A DNA stretch of 64,000 nt from Maribacter vaceletii. GTDB taxonomy: Bacteria; Bacteroidota; Bacteroidia; Flavobacteriales; Flavobacteriaceae. Shown here one piece after another: positions 1 to 9,514 of the stretch; position 1 is the first letter of the stretch, and each line of letters opens with the position of its first letter. The position numbers and the translations under genes are program-made. Below the pieces are notes generated by a model that saw nothing but the letters and a program-made list of their open reading frames with translations, was not told where the DNA came from and made no database searches. The stretch covers positions 1-64,000 of the forward strand of contig NZ_RBIQ01000008.1 of NCBI RefSeq assembly GCF_003634105.1. Reading direction: 5' to 3'.

Positions 1-160
1 TAATAAGAGTGCCATCTGGCAAATTAGCCGCAGCAACGGGCACTATCCCAAATGGAAGAACAGGACTCCATTCACCATCCTGAGAAGAGGTCTGAGCTGT
101 AACTGATGTAATAGTTAAGGATAATAGAAAGCAAAAAGTCAAATTGTAAAATTTCAGCAT
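1..160 (-). CDS. Secreted galactose-oxidase/kelch-like protein, N-terminal fragment
   Basis: Reading leftwards from an ATG at 160, the first 53 codons of a gene run off the window edge. The product starts with a signal peptide (a hydrophobic stretch ending in SVTAQ) followed by GEWSPVLPFGIVPVAAANLP. That pattern (G-x-W, then V-A-A-x-L-P-D-G) resembles the first blade of galactose oxidase / glyoxal oxidase-like secreted proteins. Only this beginning is visible, so copper-ligand residues and domain order cannot be checked. The family call rests on a short motif; the signal peptide and start are clear. Confidence 0.5.
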   Translation of the reverse strand, partial: MLKFYNLTFCFLLSLTITSVTAQTSSQDGEWSPVLPFGIVPVAAANLPDGTLI

Positions 161-717
161 AACTTGGAGTGTAATTAAAAATTATATGCGAATTTAATTA
201 TATGGAAATTGATATTAAATATATATACGTTGAAAATTAATAATAAATCGTTCTATAGCAATAGGAAAAAGAGTACAAAAAAAAGTTTAAAAGTACAAAG
301 TGTAAATAACATACTTTTAATAGTTTTATGTTATATATAACATATAGTATAAATATAAGATATGAATTAGAATTTTTTTGTGGTTAGGTTTAAGTATTTC
401 AGTATATTAGTTATAATATGTTTTTTTGAATAAATTTGTGCGTTTTTAGATGATAATGTAAAAAAGAAATTCATGATTTAGTTAAAAATATAATTGAAAA
501 ACTACATTTACAATTTTTTAGTATTCTAGAAATAATATTTTTAAAAAATATAGGTTTACATACTGTATTTTACTCGATAAAATGTAGAACAGTTGTTATT
601 AAACGAGTATTTTAATGCTTAAACGAATTATATAACACTTATTATTTAAGTATGAAAAAGTATATATAAGTTTACCAAAAATTAATTAGAATTCCTCTTA
701 ATTAAATCTAAAATTAT
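161..717. other. Intergenic region between divergent genes
   Basis: About 560 bp of very AT-rich DNA separates the leftward secreted protein from the rightward polysaccharide genes, so it should hold promoters for both. I see no open frame of note and no RNA gene. The one clear structure is an 18-bp perfect palindrome (327-344). A TAnnTTTG-type box (TAAATTTG at 431-438) faces right, but it lies far from the next gene and has no clear upstream element. Confidence 0.6.
327..344. repeat. 18-bp perfect palindrome
   Basis: TATGTTATATATAACATA equals its own reverse complement. It is roughly midway in the divergent intergenic region, which would suit a dimeric repressor. In sequence this AT-rich, chance is a real alternative. 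Confidence 0.4.
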
Positions 718-1854
718 TTGAACTTGAAAACAGTTGCTAAAACTAAAATATGGTTGTCTTCTCCACATATGGGAGGTAAGGAGCAAGGATATATAAATTC
801 AGCCTTTGAACAGAATTGGATAGCTCCATTAGGACCAAATGTAGATGGTTTTGAGAATGATATAGCCGAATTTTTGAATGAAGAATCTAAAGTTGCGGTA
901 TTATGTTCAGGCACGGCAGCTATTCATTTAGGGTTGAAATTACTTAATATCCAGTCTGGAGATGAAGTTATTTGTCAAAGTTTTACTTTTTCGGCTTCCG
1001 CTAATCCAATAATATATATGGGGGCAAAGCCAGTTTTTGTAGATAGTGAGAGAGATACCTGGAATATTTGTCCAATTCTATTAGAAAAAGCTATATTAGA
1101 TAGAATAGCAAATGGTGTGAAACCTAAAGCTATAATAGCCGTTCACCTTTATGGAATGCCATATAAAGTGAAAGAAATTCAAGCCATATCTGAGAAATAT
1201 GATATTCCTGTTTTAGAAGATAGTGCAGAATCATTAGGTAGTTCTGTAGATGATATAAACTGTGGAACTTTCGGAAATATAGGTGTGTTATCATTTAATG
1301 GAAACAAAATAATTACAACTTCTGGTGGCGGCGCATTAATTACCAAAAGCCAGAAAGAAAAGGAAAAAGCTGTTTTTTTAGCTACCCAAGCTAGAGAACA
1401 AACAGTACACTATCAACATAAAGAAATTGGATTTAACTATAGAATGAGCAATGTTTTAGCTGGTATAGGAAGGGGGCAAATGGAGGTTCTAGTAGAAAGA
1501 GTAAATGCACGGAGAGATAATTTTAAGTTTTACAAAAAAGAGCTAGGCAATAATAAGAATATTGAATTTTTAAAAGAACCAGAAGGTTTTTATTCGAATA
1601 GATGGCTTACTTGTGTTTTATTACCTAATTCTGAAATTAGAGAATCAATTAGATTGGCTTTAGAAATTGAAAATATTGACTCCAGGCCACTATGGAAGCC
1701 TATGCATATGCAACCTGTTTTTGAAGATTTTTTAAATTTTTCAAATGGCGTTTCAGAGGAATTATTTGAAAGGGGTTTATGCCTGCCTAGTGGTTCAGAC
1801 TTACAAGAAGGTGATTTAAAAAGAATAATTAATATCATACTAACAATAACATAA
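718..1854 (+). CDS. DegT/DnrJ/EryC1-type sugar aminotransferase
   Basis: PLP-dependent sugar aminotransferase of 378 residues, probably aminating a 4-keto nucleotide sugar for capsule or glycan synthesis. Visible features are the cofactor-region motif SGTAAIHLGL near residue 62, EDSAESLGS near 170, and SFNGNKIITTSGGGA with K197 as the expected Schiff-base lysine. The start is a TTG at 718. A second TTG two codons on is equally possible, and family members usually begin just before KIWLSSPHMGG. The next gene starts 2 bp after the stop, a PglF/CapD-like dehydratase that would supply a 4-keto sugar. The PglE/PglF-like pairing (bacillosamine-type sugars) is inference from context. Confidence 0.87.
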   Translation: MNLKTVAKTKIWLSSPHMGGKEQGYINSAFEQNWIAPLGPNVDGFENDIAEFLNEESKVAVLCSGTAAIHLGLKLLNIQSGDEVICQSFTFSASANPIIYMGAKPVFVDSERDTWNICPILLEKAILDRIANGVKPKAIIAVHLYGMPYKVKEIQAISEKYDIPVLEDSAESLGSSVDDINCGTFGNIGVLSFNGNKIITTSGGGALITKSQKEKEKAVFLATQAREQTVHYQHKEIGFNYRMSNVLAGIGRGQMEVLVERVNARRDNFKFYKKELGNNKNIEFLKEPEGFYSNRWLTCVLLPNSEIRESIRLALEIENIDSRPLWKPMHMQPVFEDFLNFSNGVSEELFERGLCLPSGSDLQEGDLKRIINIILTIT

Positions 1855-1856
1855 TA

Positions 1857-3794
1857 ATGATACAAAACTACCTCACAAACAGTGTATCTCGTTACGCATC
1901 AAAATGGCTTGTTTTAGTTATTGATATAGTAACAACAAGTATTGCATTTTTTTTAGCGTATTGTATACGTTTTAATCTTTCTTTTGATTTTGAGATTAAT
2001 AAATTATTAGTGCAGCTACCTATTGTTGCCATATTAACTTTAATTTCTTTTTTATTCGTTGGCTCTTATAAAGGAGTAGTAAGGCATACAGGCGTAAAAG
2101 ATGTGTATAATCTTTTTAATACTACTTGTCTTTCGAGTATTTTACTTATTACTATGGTTTTAGTTAATCGGGAGATTGAATTGCTAGAAGATTTTACTAT
2201 ACCGCTTGCTATTATAATAATTCATAGCTTACTTAGTTTTATTGGTTTAACAGCATCTAGATTTATATTTAAATCTATGTATAGTAATTTAATGGCTCGT
2301 AATTTAAAAGTAAGTAAAAATGTAATTATCTATGGTGCTGGCGAATCAGGGATATTAACTCATAATGCTTTGACAAGTAATTCAAGGAGTATATCTAGAG
2401 TTGTTGGCTATATAGATCAGGACAACAAAAAATCAGGAAAACAAATAAATGGTGTTAAGGTTTTTCATGAAGATGAGTTAACGGAAGATTTTATTTTAAA
2501 GAAAAATATTACTGAAGTTATTTTTTCTATGCAGAATGTGGACCCAAAAAAACTTAGAATTTTAGTAGAAAGTTTAGTGGACTACCCTGTACAAGTGAAA
2601 ATAGTCCCACCAGTTGATGATTGGATTAATGGAGAACTTAAAGTTTCTCAAATTAAGCAAGTGCAAATAGAAGACTTGTTGGATAGAGCTCCTATTACCA
2701 TTAAGAATAGTAAAATTGAAGTAGAGCTTAGAAATAAAGTAGTAATGGTAACTGGAGGTGCGGGTTCTATAGGTAGTGAGATTGTTCGACAAATTTGTTG
2801 TTATGATTACAAATCTTTAATAGTTATAGATCAAGCAGAGTCTGCTCTATATGATTTGCAACAAGAATTAAAGCAAAATGGGTTTCATAATTTCATCCCA
2901 ATAGTAGGAGATATAAGAGATAAAAATAGATTAAATACTATTTTTAAAGAACATAAACCTAATATGGTTTTTCATGCTGCTGCATATAAGCATGTGCCTT
3001 TAATGGAGTATAATTCATACGAAGCAATAAAAATTAATATTGCAGGCACAAAAACTGTAGCAGATTTGTCTTTAGTACATAATGTAGACAAATTTGTATT
3101 TGTTTCTACAGATAAAGCTGTGAACCCTACTAATGTTATGGGGGCTAGTAAGCGTATTGCAGAGATGTATATAAGTTGTATGCAACAAGAAAGAAAAACT
3201 AAATTTATTACAACTAGGTTTGGTAATGTTTTAGGTTCTAATGGATCAGTTATCCCTTTGTTTAGAAGACAAATAGAAAAGGGAGGTCCTTTAACCTTAA
3301 CACATAAAGATGTTACACGATATTTTATGACGATTCCAGAAGCTTCTCAATTAGTTTTAGAGGCTGGTGCTATGGGAGAAGGAGGAGAGATATTTATTTT
3401 TGATATGGGGGAATCAGTTAAAATTTTCGATTTAGCCAAAAACATGATTAAATTATCTGGCCTTAATTACCCAGACGACATAGATATAAAAATAACAGGT
3501 TTAAGACCTGGAGAAAAATTGTACGAAGAGTTATTGGCCAATGGAGAAAGCACTCTTCCTACTTATCATAAAAAAATAAAAATTAGTAAAGTGAGAGATT
3601 TAGATTACGCTGATGTTCGTTCTAGAATTGATGAACTTTGTATAACTAATATGTTTTTTAATGGTAATACAGTTAAGTTAATGAAAAAAATTGTTCCTGA
3701 ATATGTGTCTAGTAACTCTGAGTTATGTGAGTTGGATCAAAAGGGTGAAAAGAAACTTTCTGATAAACCTAATCTAAAAATTGTTCAATCGTAA
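1857..3794 (+). CDS. Membrane nucleotide-sugar 4,6-dehydratase (PglF/WbpM/CapD family)
   Basis: 645 residues. Four N-terminal membrane segments lie within about 15-130. A first Rossmann-type region has GAGESG near 158, and the catalytic SDR domain begins with TGGAGSIGSE at 299. The active-site region is STDKAVNPTNVMGASK from S417. It shows M428-x-x-x-K432 where other SDRs have Y-x-x-x-K, which is characteristic of this dehydratase group. Length is standard for the long membrane forms. It makes UDP-4-keto-6-deoxy-HexNAc in members studied. It is coupled to the aminotransferase upstream (2-bp gap) and followed 41 bp later by the export lipoprotein. Confidence 0.92.
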   Translation: MIQNYLTNSVSRYASKWLVLVIDIVTTSIAFFLAYCIRFNLSFDFEINKLLVQLPIVAILTLISFLFVGSYKGVVRHTGVKDVYNLFNTTCLSSILLITMVLVNREIELLEDFTIPLAIIIIHSLLSFIGLTASRFIFKSMYSNLMARNLKVSKNVIIYGAGESGILTHNALTSNSRSISRVVGYIDQDNKKSGKQINGVKVFHEDELTEDFILKKNITEVIFSMQNVDPKKLRILVESLVDYPVQVKIVPPVDDWINGELKVSQIKQVQIEDLLDRAPITIKNSKIEVELRNKVVMVTGGAGSIGSEIVRQICCYDYKSLIVIDQAESALYDLQQELKQNGFHNFIPIVGDIRDKNRLNTIFKEHKPNMVFHAAAYKHVPLMEYNSYEAIKINIAGTKTVADLSLVHNVDKFVFVSTDKAVNPTNVMGASKRIAEMYISCMQQERKTKFITTRFGNVLGSNGSVIPLFRRQIEKGGPLTLTHKDVTRYFMTIPEASQLVLEAGAMGEGGEIFIFDMGESVKIFDLAKNMIKLSGLNYPDDIDIKITGLRPGEKLYEELLANGESTLPTYHKKIKISKVRDLDYADVRSRIDELCITNMFFNGNTVKLMKKIVPEYVSSNSELCELDQKGEKKLSDKPNLKIVQS

Positions 3795-3835
3795 ATTTTG
3801 ACTAATCTTGTAAATTATAAACAAAACATTTTATT

Positions 3836-4612
3836 ATGACCATTAAGAATATTTCATTGCCTACTTTGTGTTTAATTACTATTTCTATATTGTTTTTTAG
3901 CTCTTGTGCTTCAAAAAAAGACATAGTTTATTTTCAAAATGCTAGTGACTATGAAACTATAGTAAGTGATAATTCACATACCAATAAGTTTAAAATCGAT
4001 GATGTGATAAGTGTTCATGTTTCTACTCTAGATCCTGAAGCTAGTATGCCATTTAATTTATTTAAAGGAGCTGAAGAAGGAGGTATTAGACCAGAACAAG
4101 TAGATTACATTATAGATAAGAATGGAGAAATAGATTTTCCAGTATTAGGAGCTGTAAAAGTTGTAGGTCTTTCTCCTGAAGAGACAAAAGAGCTCATAAA
4201 AGAAAAGTTAAGTTTATATTTAAAAAATCCAATTGTTAATATTCGTTTAAAGAATTTTTCTGTTACTGTGCTAGGAGAGGTTAATAGACCAGGAACTTAT
4301 TTGGTTAACGGAGAGCAAATTACAATATTAGAGGCTTTAGGATTAGCAAATGATTTGACAATTAAGGGTATGCGTAATAATGTAATGGTTATACGTGACT
4401 TTAACGGTACTAAGGTATATACAAGAGTAGACTTAACTCAGAAAGAATCTTTAAATTCTCCTGTATACTATTTAACCCAAAATGACGTTGTTTATGTTGA
4501 GCCTAACCAATCAGCTGTTTCGTCTTCTTCTTTGGATAATAGGGCATCTATATGGGTGTCTATTGCTTCTGTATTAATAACTTCTACAGTTTTAATTATC
4601 ACAAGAAATTAA
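3836..4612 (+). CDS. Polysaccharide export outer-membrane lipoprotein (Wza/OPX family)
   Basis: 258 residues with a lipoprotein signal (FFSSC, lipidated C24). The polysaccharide export domain starts around KFKIDDVISVHV. A SLBB domain follows (FSVTVLGEVNRPGTY onward, about residues 140-215), and a hydrophobic C-terminal helix (SIWVSIASVLITSTVLIITRN region) probably crosses a membrane. It is the outer-membrane partner of the Wzc-like protein encoded 47 bp downstream and sits in the same transcription unit. It is shorter than E. coli Wza, as is usual in Bacteroidetes. Confidence 0.92.
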   Translation: MTIKNISLPTLCLITISILFFSSCASKKDIVYFQNASDYETIVSDNSHTNKFKIDDVISVHVSTLDPEASMPFNLFKGAEEGGIRPEQVDYIIDKNGEIDFPVLGAVKVVGLSPEETKELIKEKLSLYLKNPIVNIRLKNFSVTVLGEVNRPGTYLVNGEQITILEALGLANDLTIKGMRNNVMVIRDFNGTKVYTRVDLTQKESLNSPVYYLTQNDVVYVEPNQSAVSSSSLDNRASIWVSIASVLITSTVLIITRN

Positions 4613-4659
4613 TAAAATAAGCTGAATATAATTATTTTAAAATAAAGTAAAAAATAGTA

Positions 4660-7035
4660 ATGAGTTCTAAAGAATTTTCATCAAATACCATAGATTTAAA
4701 AGAGTTAATTTCAACTTATACCAAAAATTGGAAATGGTTTATAATATCTGGGATAATTGCTTTATTTCTTGCATTTATTTACATAAGGTATGCAACACCT
4801 GAATTTTCTGCCAAGGCTAAAATTCAAATTATTGAAGATAAAGCAGCTGCATCTGAGCTGTCTGCTTTTAGTGAGTTAAGTCTTCTTGGTGGTGGAGCAA
4901 AAAATAAGATAGAGGACGAAATGGAAATTTTAAATTCCAGATCTAATTTTATACAGGTTGTGCAAGACTTAAAACTTAACATAAATGTTACACATTTAGG
5001 TAATGTAAAAAATACTGAGTTATATAAAAATAGACCATTTAATATTAATTTTATTGCTAACGACTCTATAATAAACTCTTCTTTATTTGAATTTTTTATA
5101 GAATTGTCTTCGGATACATCTTTTGGGTATAGTGAAGATGAAGATGCTCCTCTTAAAGTATATACTTTTGGAGAAAATATTAAAACAGAAATAGGAGATA
5201 TTGTTATTACGCCTAATATTCCTCATTTTGAGAAGCATAAAGGGAATAAAATAAAAGTTAGCGTTTCACCTATTCATATAATAGCAGAAGCTTATCAGAG
5301 TAAAATAATTGTGTCTCCTGCTCAGGAATTTTCTAACATAATAAATGTTTCTTTAAATGACGCTATTCCTGAAAAAGCTATTAATATTATTGATGCATTA
5401 GTTAAGGTTTATAACGAAAATGCTGTAGAGGATAAACAGCTTATAGCAGATAAAACTTCTAAGTTTATAAATGATAGAATTCAAGAAATTTCAGGAAACT
5501 TAACATCTGTAGATCAAGATGCACAAGACTTTAAAACAAGTAAAGGTGTTACTGATATTGCAAGTGAAGCTAATATAGCTTTAAATGTTGGTGCTGCTAA
5601 TAGACAAGAATTAGAGAATGCAAAAACACAATTAAATATTGCTTCAGGGATGAAGGATTATGTTTCTGCAGAAAGTGGTTATGAAGTATTACCTTCAAAT
5701 GTAGGTTTATCTGATCCAACAATTGCAAATACTACTGCGAAGTATAATGAATTGGTTCTAGAACGTAATAGGTTATTAAAGAGTTCTAATGAACAAAACC
5801 CTATTATTGTTAATCTTGACCAGCAGTTAAATGGTTTAAAGGAAAGTATGAAATCTAGTTTGTCTGGAATGGAACGTAATTTGGGTTTACAAGTAAATAA
5901 CTTATCTGGGCAAATGTCTAGAATTAATTCTAAAATTTATTCTGCTCCTAAAAACGAAAGACAATTAAGAGATATAACAAGACAACAACAAACAACAGAG
6001 TCTTTGTATTTGTATTTACTACAAAAAAGGGAAGAATCTCAAATTACTGCAGCCTCTAGTTCTCCTAAATCTAAAGTTATAGATAATGCATATCAAGTTA
6101 GTGACGACCCTATAAGTCCTAAAAAGCCACTAATTTTATTGGCATCATTGATATTAGGTATGTTAATTCCATTTTCAATAATTTATGCAGATGATTTATT
6201 AGATAACAAGATACATAGTAAAACAAGTTTAGAAAAATTAGTTAAAGATGTTCCTGTATTAGCAGAATTGCCTAGACTTACTAAAAAAGATGAGTTTTTA
6301 GTTTCTAATGAAGATAGATCAGTTTTAGGAGAATCTTTACGTATTCTAAGAACTAATTTAGATTACCTGATAAAATCTAAAACGGGAGGAAAAAATAATG
6401 TAATATTTGTTACCTCAAGTGTTCCAGGGGAGGGAAAAACATTTTTGTCCTCTAATTTAACTATGATTTTTGCGAATACTAATAAAAAAGTATTGTTAAT
6501 AGGAGCAGATATTAGAAACCCAAAACTATACACATTTTTTAGTAATAATAAAGATGTAGACAAACTAGGTAAACCAAGTAGAAATAAAGATGCTGGGTTA
6601 ACAGAGTACTTATATGATGATTCATTATCATCTAAAGATATAATTAACCCAATGTTGGTACATACGAATACTATAGATGTTATTTATTCAGGGAAAATAC
6701 CACCAAACCCATCTGAATTATTGATGAGTGATAGAATAAAAGATTTAATTGCTGAAGCTTCTTTAAAGTACGATTATGTAATTGTAGATACAGCTCCTTT
6801 AATGGTTGTTACAGATACTTTATTACTTACAGATTATGCAGACCATATATTGTACGTAACAAGAGCCGGTGTTACAGAAACAAGAGTGTTGGAGTTTCCA
6901 TTAAAACTTAAAGAAGAAGGTAAGTTAAATGGATTATCATTTGTAGTTAATGATGTAAAGGAATCTAACTTAGGATATGGAGGGAAGTATGGATACGGTT
7001 ATGGGAAAACTGTAAAAAAATGGTGGAAGTTTTAA
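4660..7035 (+). CDS. Wzc-like polysaccharide co-polymerase and tyrosine kinase
   Basis: 791 residues. Membrane helix 1 is near 28-47, followed by the Wzz-type periplasmic domain with long coiled-coil stretches (about 250-450). Helix 2 is near 490-512, and a cytoplasmic BY-kinase domain follows. The kinase shows Walker A VPGEGKT (K593), a second motif GADIRNP, and DYVIVDTAP (D710). The C-terminus carries a tyrosine cluster (GKYGYGYGK), the usual autophosphorylation tail. It regulates chain length and export of the polysaccharide. The convergent CpsB/YwqE-like gene next door encodes the likely cognate phosphatase. Confidence 0.94.
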   Translation: MSSKEFSSNTIDLKELISTYTKNWKWFIISGIIALFLAFIYIRYATPEFSAKAKIQIIEDKAAASELSAFSELSLLGGGAKNKIEDEMEILNSRSNFIQVVQDLKLNINVTHLGNVKNTELYKNRPFNINFIANDSIINSSLFEFFIELSSDTSFGYSEDEDAPLKVYTFGENIKTEIGDIVITPNIPHFEKHKGNKIKVSVSPIHIIAEAYQSKIIVSPAQEFSNIINVSLNDAIPEKAINIIDALVKVYNENAVEDKQLIADKTSKFINDRIQEISGNLTSVDQDAQDFKTSKGVTDIASEANIALNVGAANRQELENAKTQLNIASGMKDYVSAESGYEVLPSNVGLSDPTIANTTAKYNELVLERNRLLKSSNEQNPIIVNLDQQLNGLKESMKSSLSGMERNLGLQVNNLSGQMSRINSKIYSAPKNERQLRDITRQQQTTESLYLYLLQKREESQITAASSSPKSKVIDNAYQVSDDPISPKKPLILLASLILGMLIPFSIIYADDLLDNKIHSKTSLEKLVKDVPVLAELPRLTKKDEFLVSNEDRSVLGESLRILRTNLDYLIKSKTGGKNNVIFVTSSVPGEGKTFLSSNLTMIFANTNKKVLLIGADIRNPKLYTFFSNNKDVDKLGKPSRNKDAGLTEYLYDDSLSSKDIINPMLVHTNTIDVIYSGKIPPNPSELLMSDRIKDLIAEASLKYDYVIVDTAPLMVVTDTLLLTDYADHILYVTRAGVTETRVLEFPLKLKEEGKLNGLSFVVNDVKESNLGYGGKYGYGYGKTVKKWWKF

Positions 7036-7054
7036 TAAAATAAATTTTACAAAT

Positions 7055-7095
7055 AAAAAAGTCGCGTTAATAATTTTATTAACGCGACTTTTTTT
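7055..7095. terminator. Bidirectional rho-independent terminator
   Basis: A long stem (AAAGTCGCGTTAATAA paired with its complement around a short TTT loop) has A and T runs on its two sides. It lies between the convergent Wzc-like and phosphatase genes and can serve both. Confidence 0.9.
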
Positions 7096-7110
7096 GTTAT
7101 TGTGTTTTAA

Positions 7111-7851
7111 TCAATAGAAACTTTGGTTAGTTTTTTCAATAACGGGTTGTATTTTTTGCAATTGTTTTTTAGTAAGCTTTATTTCTTTTAGACTATTTAA
7201 TTGTCGAATATTATGAATATCAGAACCAGCAAAGTCTATTAAGTTTTCATTTAAAAGTCTATTTGCAGTTTTTTGAACATCTTTACCGTAATAAGTACTT
7301 AAAGACAGTAAATTTAATTGAAACATAATACCATTACGTTTATATTTTTCATATTTTCTAAATTTAGGATGCAAATAAACATAGCGTTCAGGATGTGCAA
7401 GAATAGGAAACAAACGTTTCTCTGAAATTTTTTTAATAGCATTATCAAAATTTATAGAAGCTTGTAAGTAAGACATTTCAACCAAAAGATAACTTTTCTC
7501 TAAAGGCATTACCTCATCGTCTTTTAATATTGTTTCAAAATTGGCATCAATCATATGTTCTGCTGCTATTGAAATAGAAACACTATTCATGTTTCTAGCT
7601 GCAAGCTCTTTTTTAAGTTCTACAGAAGCTTTAGTGATACTTTCATGAGTATTTGGATAATAATTATGCATAATATGTGGTGTTGCGATAAAATTAGTCA
7701 CACCAAATTCAGAAAACCCTTTAATAAGTTCTATAGAGTCTTCAACAGTTTTTGCACCATCATCAATCCCTGGTAAAATATGATTATGTATATCCGTAAA
7801 ACCATTTAAATGGTCTATTAAAAAGGTTTTCTTTTCAAAAAAACTAAACAT
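7111..7851 (-). CDS. CpsB/YwqE-type tyrosine-protein phosphatase (PHP fold)
   Basis: 246 residues of the PHP-domain phosphatases that dephosphorylate BY-kinases. Metal-binding motifs are in order: DIHNHILPGIDDGA (H22, H24), TPHIM, a mid-domain EMSYL segment, HPERY, and GSDIH near the C-terminus. No signal peptide, so it is cytoplasmic. It faces the Wzc-like kinase across a shared terminator and is its likely partner in controlling polysaccharide export. Manganese dependence is family knowledge. Confidence 0.9.
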   Translation of the reverse strand: MFSFFEKKTFLIDHLNGFTDIHNHILPGIDDGAKTVEDSIELIKGFSEFGVTNFIATPHIMHNYYPNTHESITKASVELKKELAARNMNSVSISIAAEHMIDANFETILKDDEVMPLEKSYLLVEMSYLQASINFDNAIKKISEKRLFPILAHPERYVYLHPKFRKYEKYKRNGIMFQLNLLSLSTYYGKDVQKTANRLLNENLIDFAGSDIHNIRQLNSLKEIKLTKKQLQKIQPVIEKTNQSFY

Positions 7852-7908
7852 ATAAATTAATCTTAGTTAGTATAGTATAAAACGAGTACATTATAAAGTT
7901 ATTACAGC

Positions 7909-8487
7909 TTATATCTTTTTTACATATTTAGTAATAATTACAATTTGTATGCCATTTACTTTCCCTTCAATAAATTCTGCATTTTCATGATCTAAGGAAA
8001 CTCTACGCACTGCCGTACCTCTTTTAGCAACCATACTAGAGCCTTTAACGGGTAAATCTTTAATAAGTACAACATTATCCCCGGCATTAATTATTACGCC
8101 ATTACTATCTCTATGTATAACTTTATCTTCAGGGTCTTCACCTTCGCCAGTTGCTTGTGCCCATAAAAGTTCTTCTTCTTCAAGATAAATCATGTCTAAT
8201 AAGTCTTGCGGCCAACCTTCTTTTTTTAATCTAGAAAGCATACGCCAGGCAATTACCTTTACAGCGGATTGTTCACTCCACATACTATCGTTTAAGCACC
8301 TCCAATGATTTGCTTCTGTAATTTCAGGATTTTCTATTTGTTCTACACAAATTTTACAGGCATGTATACTTTCATTAATATCCCCTAATTTTTGAGGAGT
8401 AACAGCATACACCTCTAAATTCTCAGAAGAACTACATAATTCACAATTTCCTCCAGACCTTTTATTTATTTCTCTATCAAATGACAT
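7909..8487 (-). CDS. phnA: PhnA domain protein
   Basis: 192 residues. The N-terminal zinc-ribbon-like part has NCELC and CKIC cysteine pairs. The C-terminal PhnA domain (VIHRDSNGVIINAGDNVVLI, then KRGTAVRRV) is typical. Despite the name, PhnA-type proteins are not established in phosphonate breakdown and their role is uncertain; no phn genes lie nearby. It reads in the same direction as the phosphatase gene, 57 bp upstream of it, but has no other obvious link. Confidence 0.85.
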   Translation of the reverse strand: MSFDREINKRSGGNCELCSSSENLEVYAVTPQKLGDINESIHACKICVEQIENPEITEANHWRCLNDSMWSEQSAVKVIAWRMLSRLKKEGWPQDLLDMIYLEEEELLWAQATGEGEDPEDKVIHRDSNGVIINAGDNVVLIKDLPVKGSSMVAKRGTAVRRVSLDHENAEFIEGKVNGIQIVIITKYVKKI

Positions 8488-8685
8488 ATTAGAATATTAA
8501 TTAGAATGCAAAAGTGCATATATTTTAATAAAATTAAGTTAGAATTTACTAAAATATGAGTAACATATTGGTTTAATGTTGGTTATATAGATTATTTATT
8601 TAGAAGTATTTTGTTTATAAAAAGAAAAGAAAATAACGAAAGATTACTTTATACATTTTATTTTTGGGAGCTTTAAAATAAGAGT

Positions 8686-9036
8686 ATGGAAAAACTTAAA
8701 ATAGGAGATAAAGTATATAATGTTAAAAGAGATGGTTTTGAAGACTTGGCAAGATATACTTTCTCAGTAGTTGAAAAAACTACAAAAACGCTTGCTGTTT
8801 TAAAAAATGGAATACGCTTAAAAAATGACCCAAAAATATCTTATATAATGGAGGATGTTGGTTTTTCTGTTTATAGAGATTACGCTACACATTGGCATTT
8901 AGTTTCTTTAAAAGCTATACGAGAAGCTCAAATTGAAAATGAAAAAATAAAAGCTATAGATTGGTTTGAGAATAAGAATTTTACGAATAAAGAAAAACTT
9001 CTGATATACAGGAAGTTTTGTGAATTAGATAATTAA
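8686..9036 (+). CDS. Hypothetical cytoplasmic protein
   Basis: 116 residues, not recognised. It begins MEKLKIGDKVYNVKR, suggesting a small beta-rich fold, and ends in a charged helical part (NEKIKAIDWFENKNFTNKEKL). No signal peptide, membrane segment or cysteine motif. Codon use and the ATG context look like neighbouring genes, so it is probably real. It stands alone, with non-coding stretches on both sides. Confidence 0.6.
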   Translation: MEKLKIGDKVYNVKRDGFEDLARYTFSVVEKTTKTLAVLKNGIRLKNDPKISYIMEDVGFSVYRDYATHWHLVSLKAIREAQIENEKIKAIDWFENKNFTNKEKLLIYRKFCELDN

Positions 9037-9148
9037 ACATCTTAATATTCTAAATTTAATGAAGATAATTTATGTTAATTATTAAATTGTTAACATATAA
9101 ACATTTTTTGATATTGTATTTTAAGATTAAAATTTTTAAAAAAATACA

Positions 9149-9514
9149 ATGAGAAATTTAGTAATAGTATTATTATTTATAAGTATGAGTCCTAGAATAA
9201 CAGCAAATACCTCTTCAAAAAGTAATGACATTAAAATAGGAACTAAATTAGAGATAGGACACCCTTCTACATCTAATTATAAATATTTAATCTTACCAAG
9301 AAAAAATTTTATAATAAAAAAAGGAGGGTTAGCCAATTATAAAAGTTTATATAATTTAAATGTGGTTGTGACTGCAATAGAAAAAAGTAATGGCAACACT
9401 ATTATTGTTACGCTAAAGCATGTAGATAATAAAAAGTTCTTTAATAGGTATGCAACTATTAAAGCAAATTATAAAGAAGCCATAAATGCTAAAGAACTTA
9501 TATTTATTGAATAG
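9149..9514 (+). CDS. Hypothetical secreted protein
   Basis: 121 residues, not recognised. The N-terminus (MRNLVIVLLFISMSPRITAN) looks like a signal peptide with probable cleavage after ITA. The mature part is lysine-rich with beta-strand-like segments and no cysteines. It sits 112 bp after the preceding hypothetical gene and just before a long non-coding stretch. No functional clue from context. Confidence 0.55.
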   Translation: MRNLVIVLLFISMSPRITANTSSKSNDIKIGTKLEIGHPSTSNYKYLILPRKNFIIKKGGLANYKSLYNLNVVVTAIEKSNGNTIIVTLKHVDNKKFFNRYATIKANYKEAINAKELIFIE

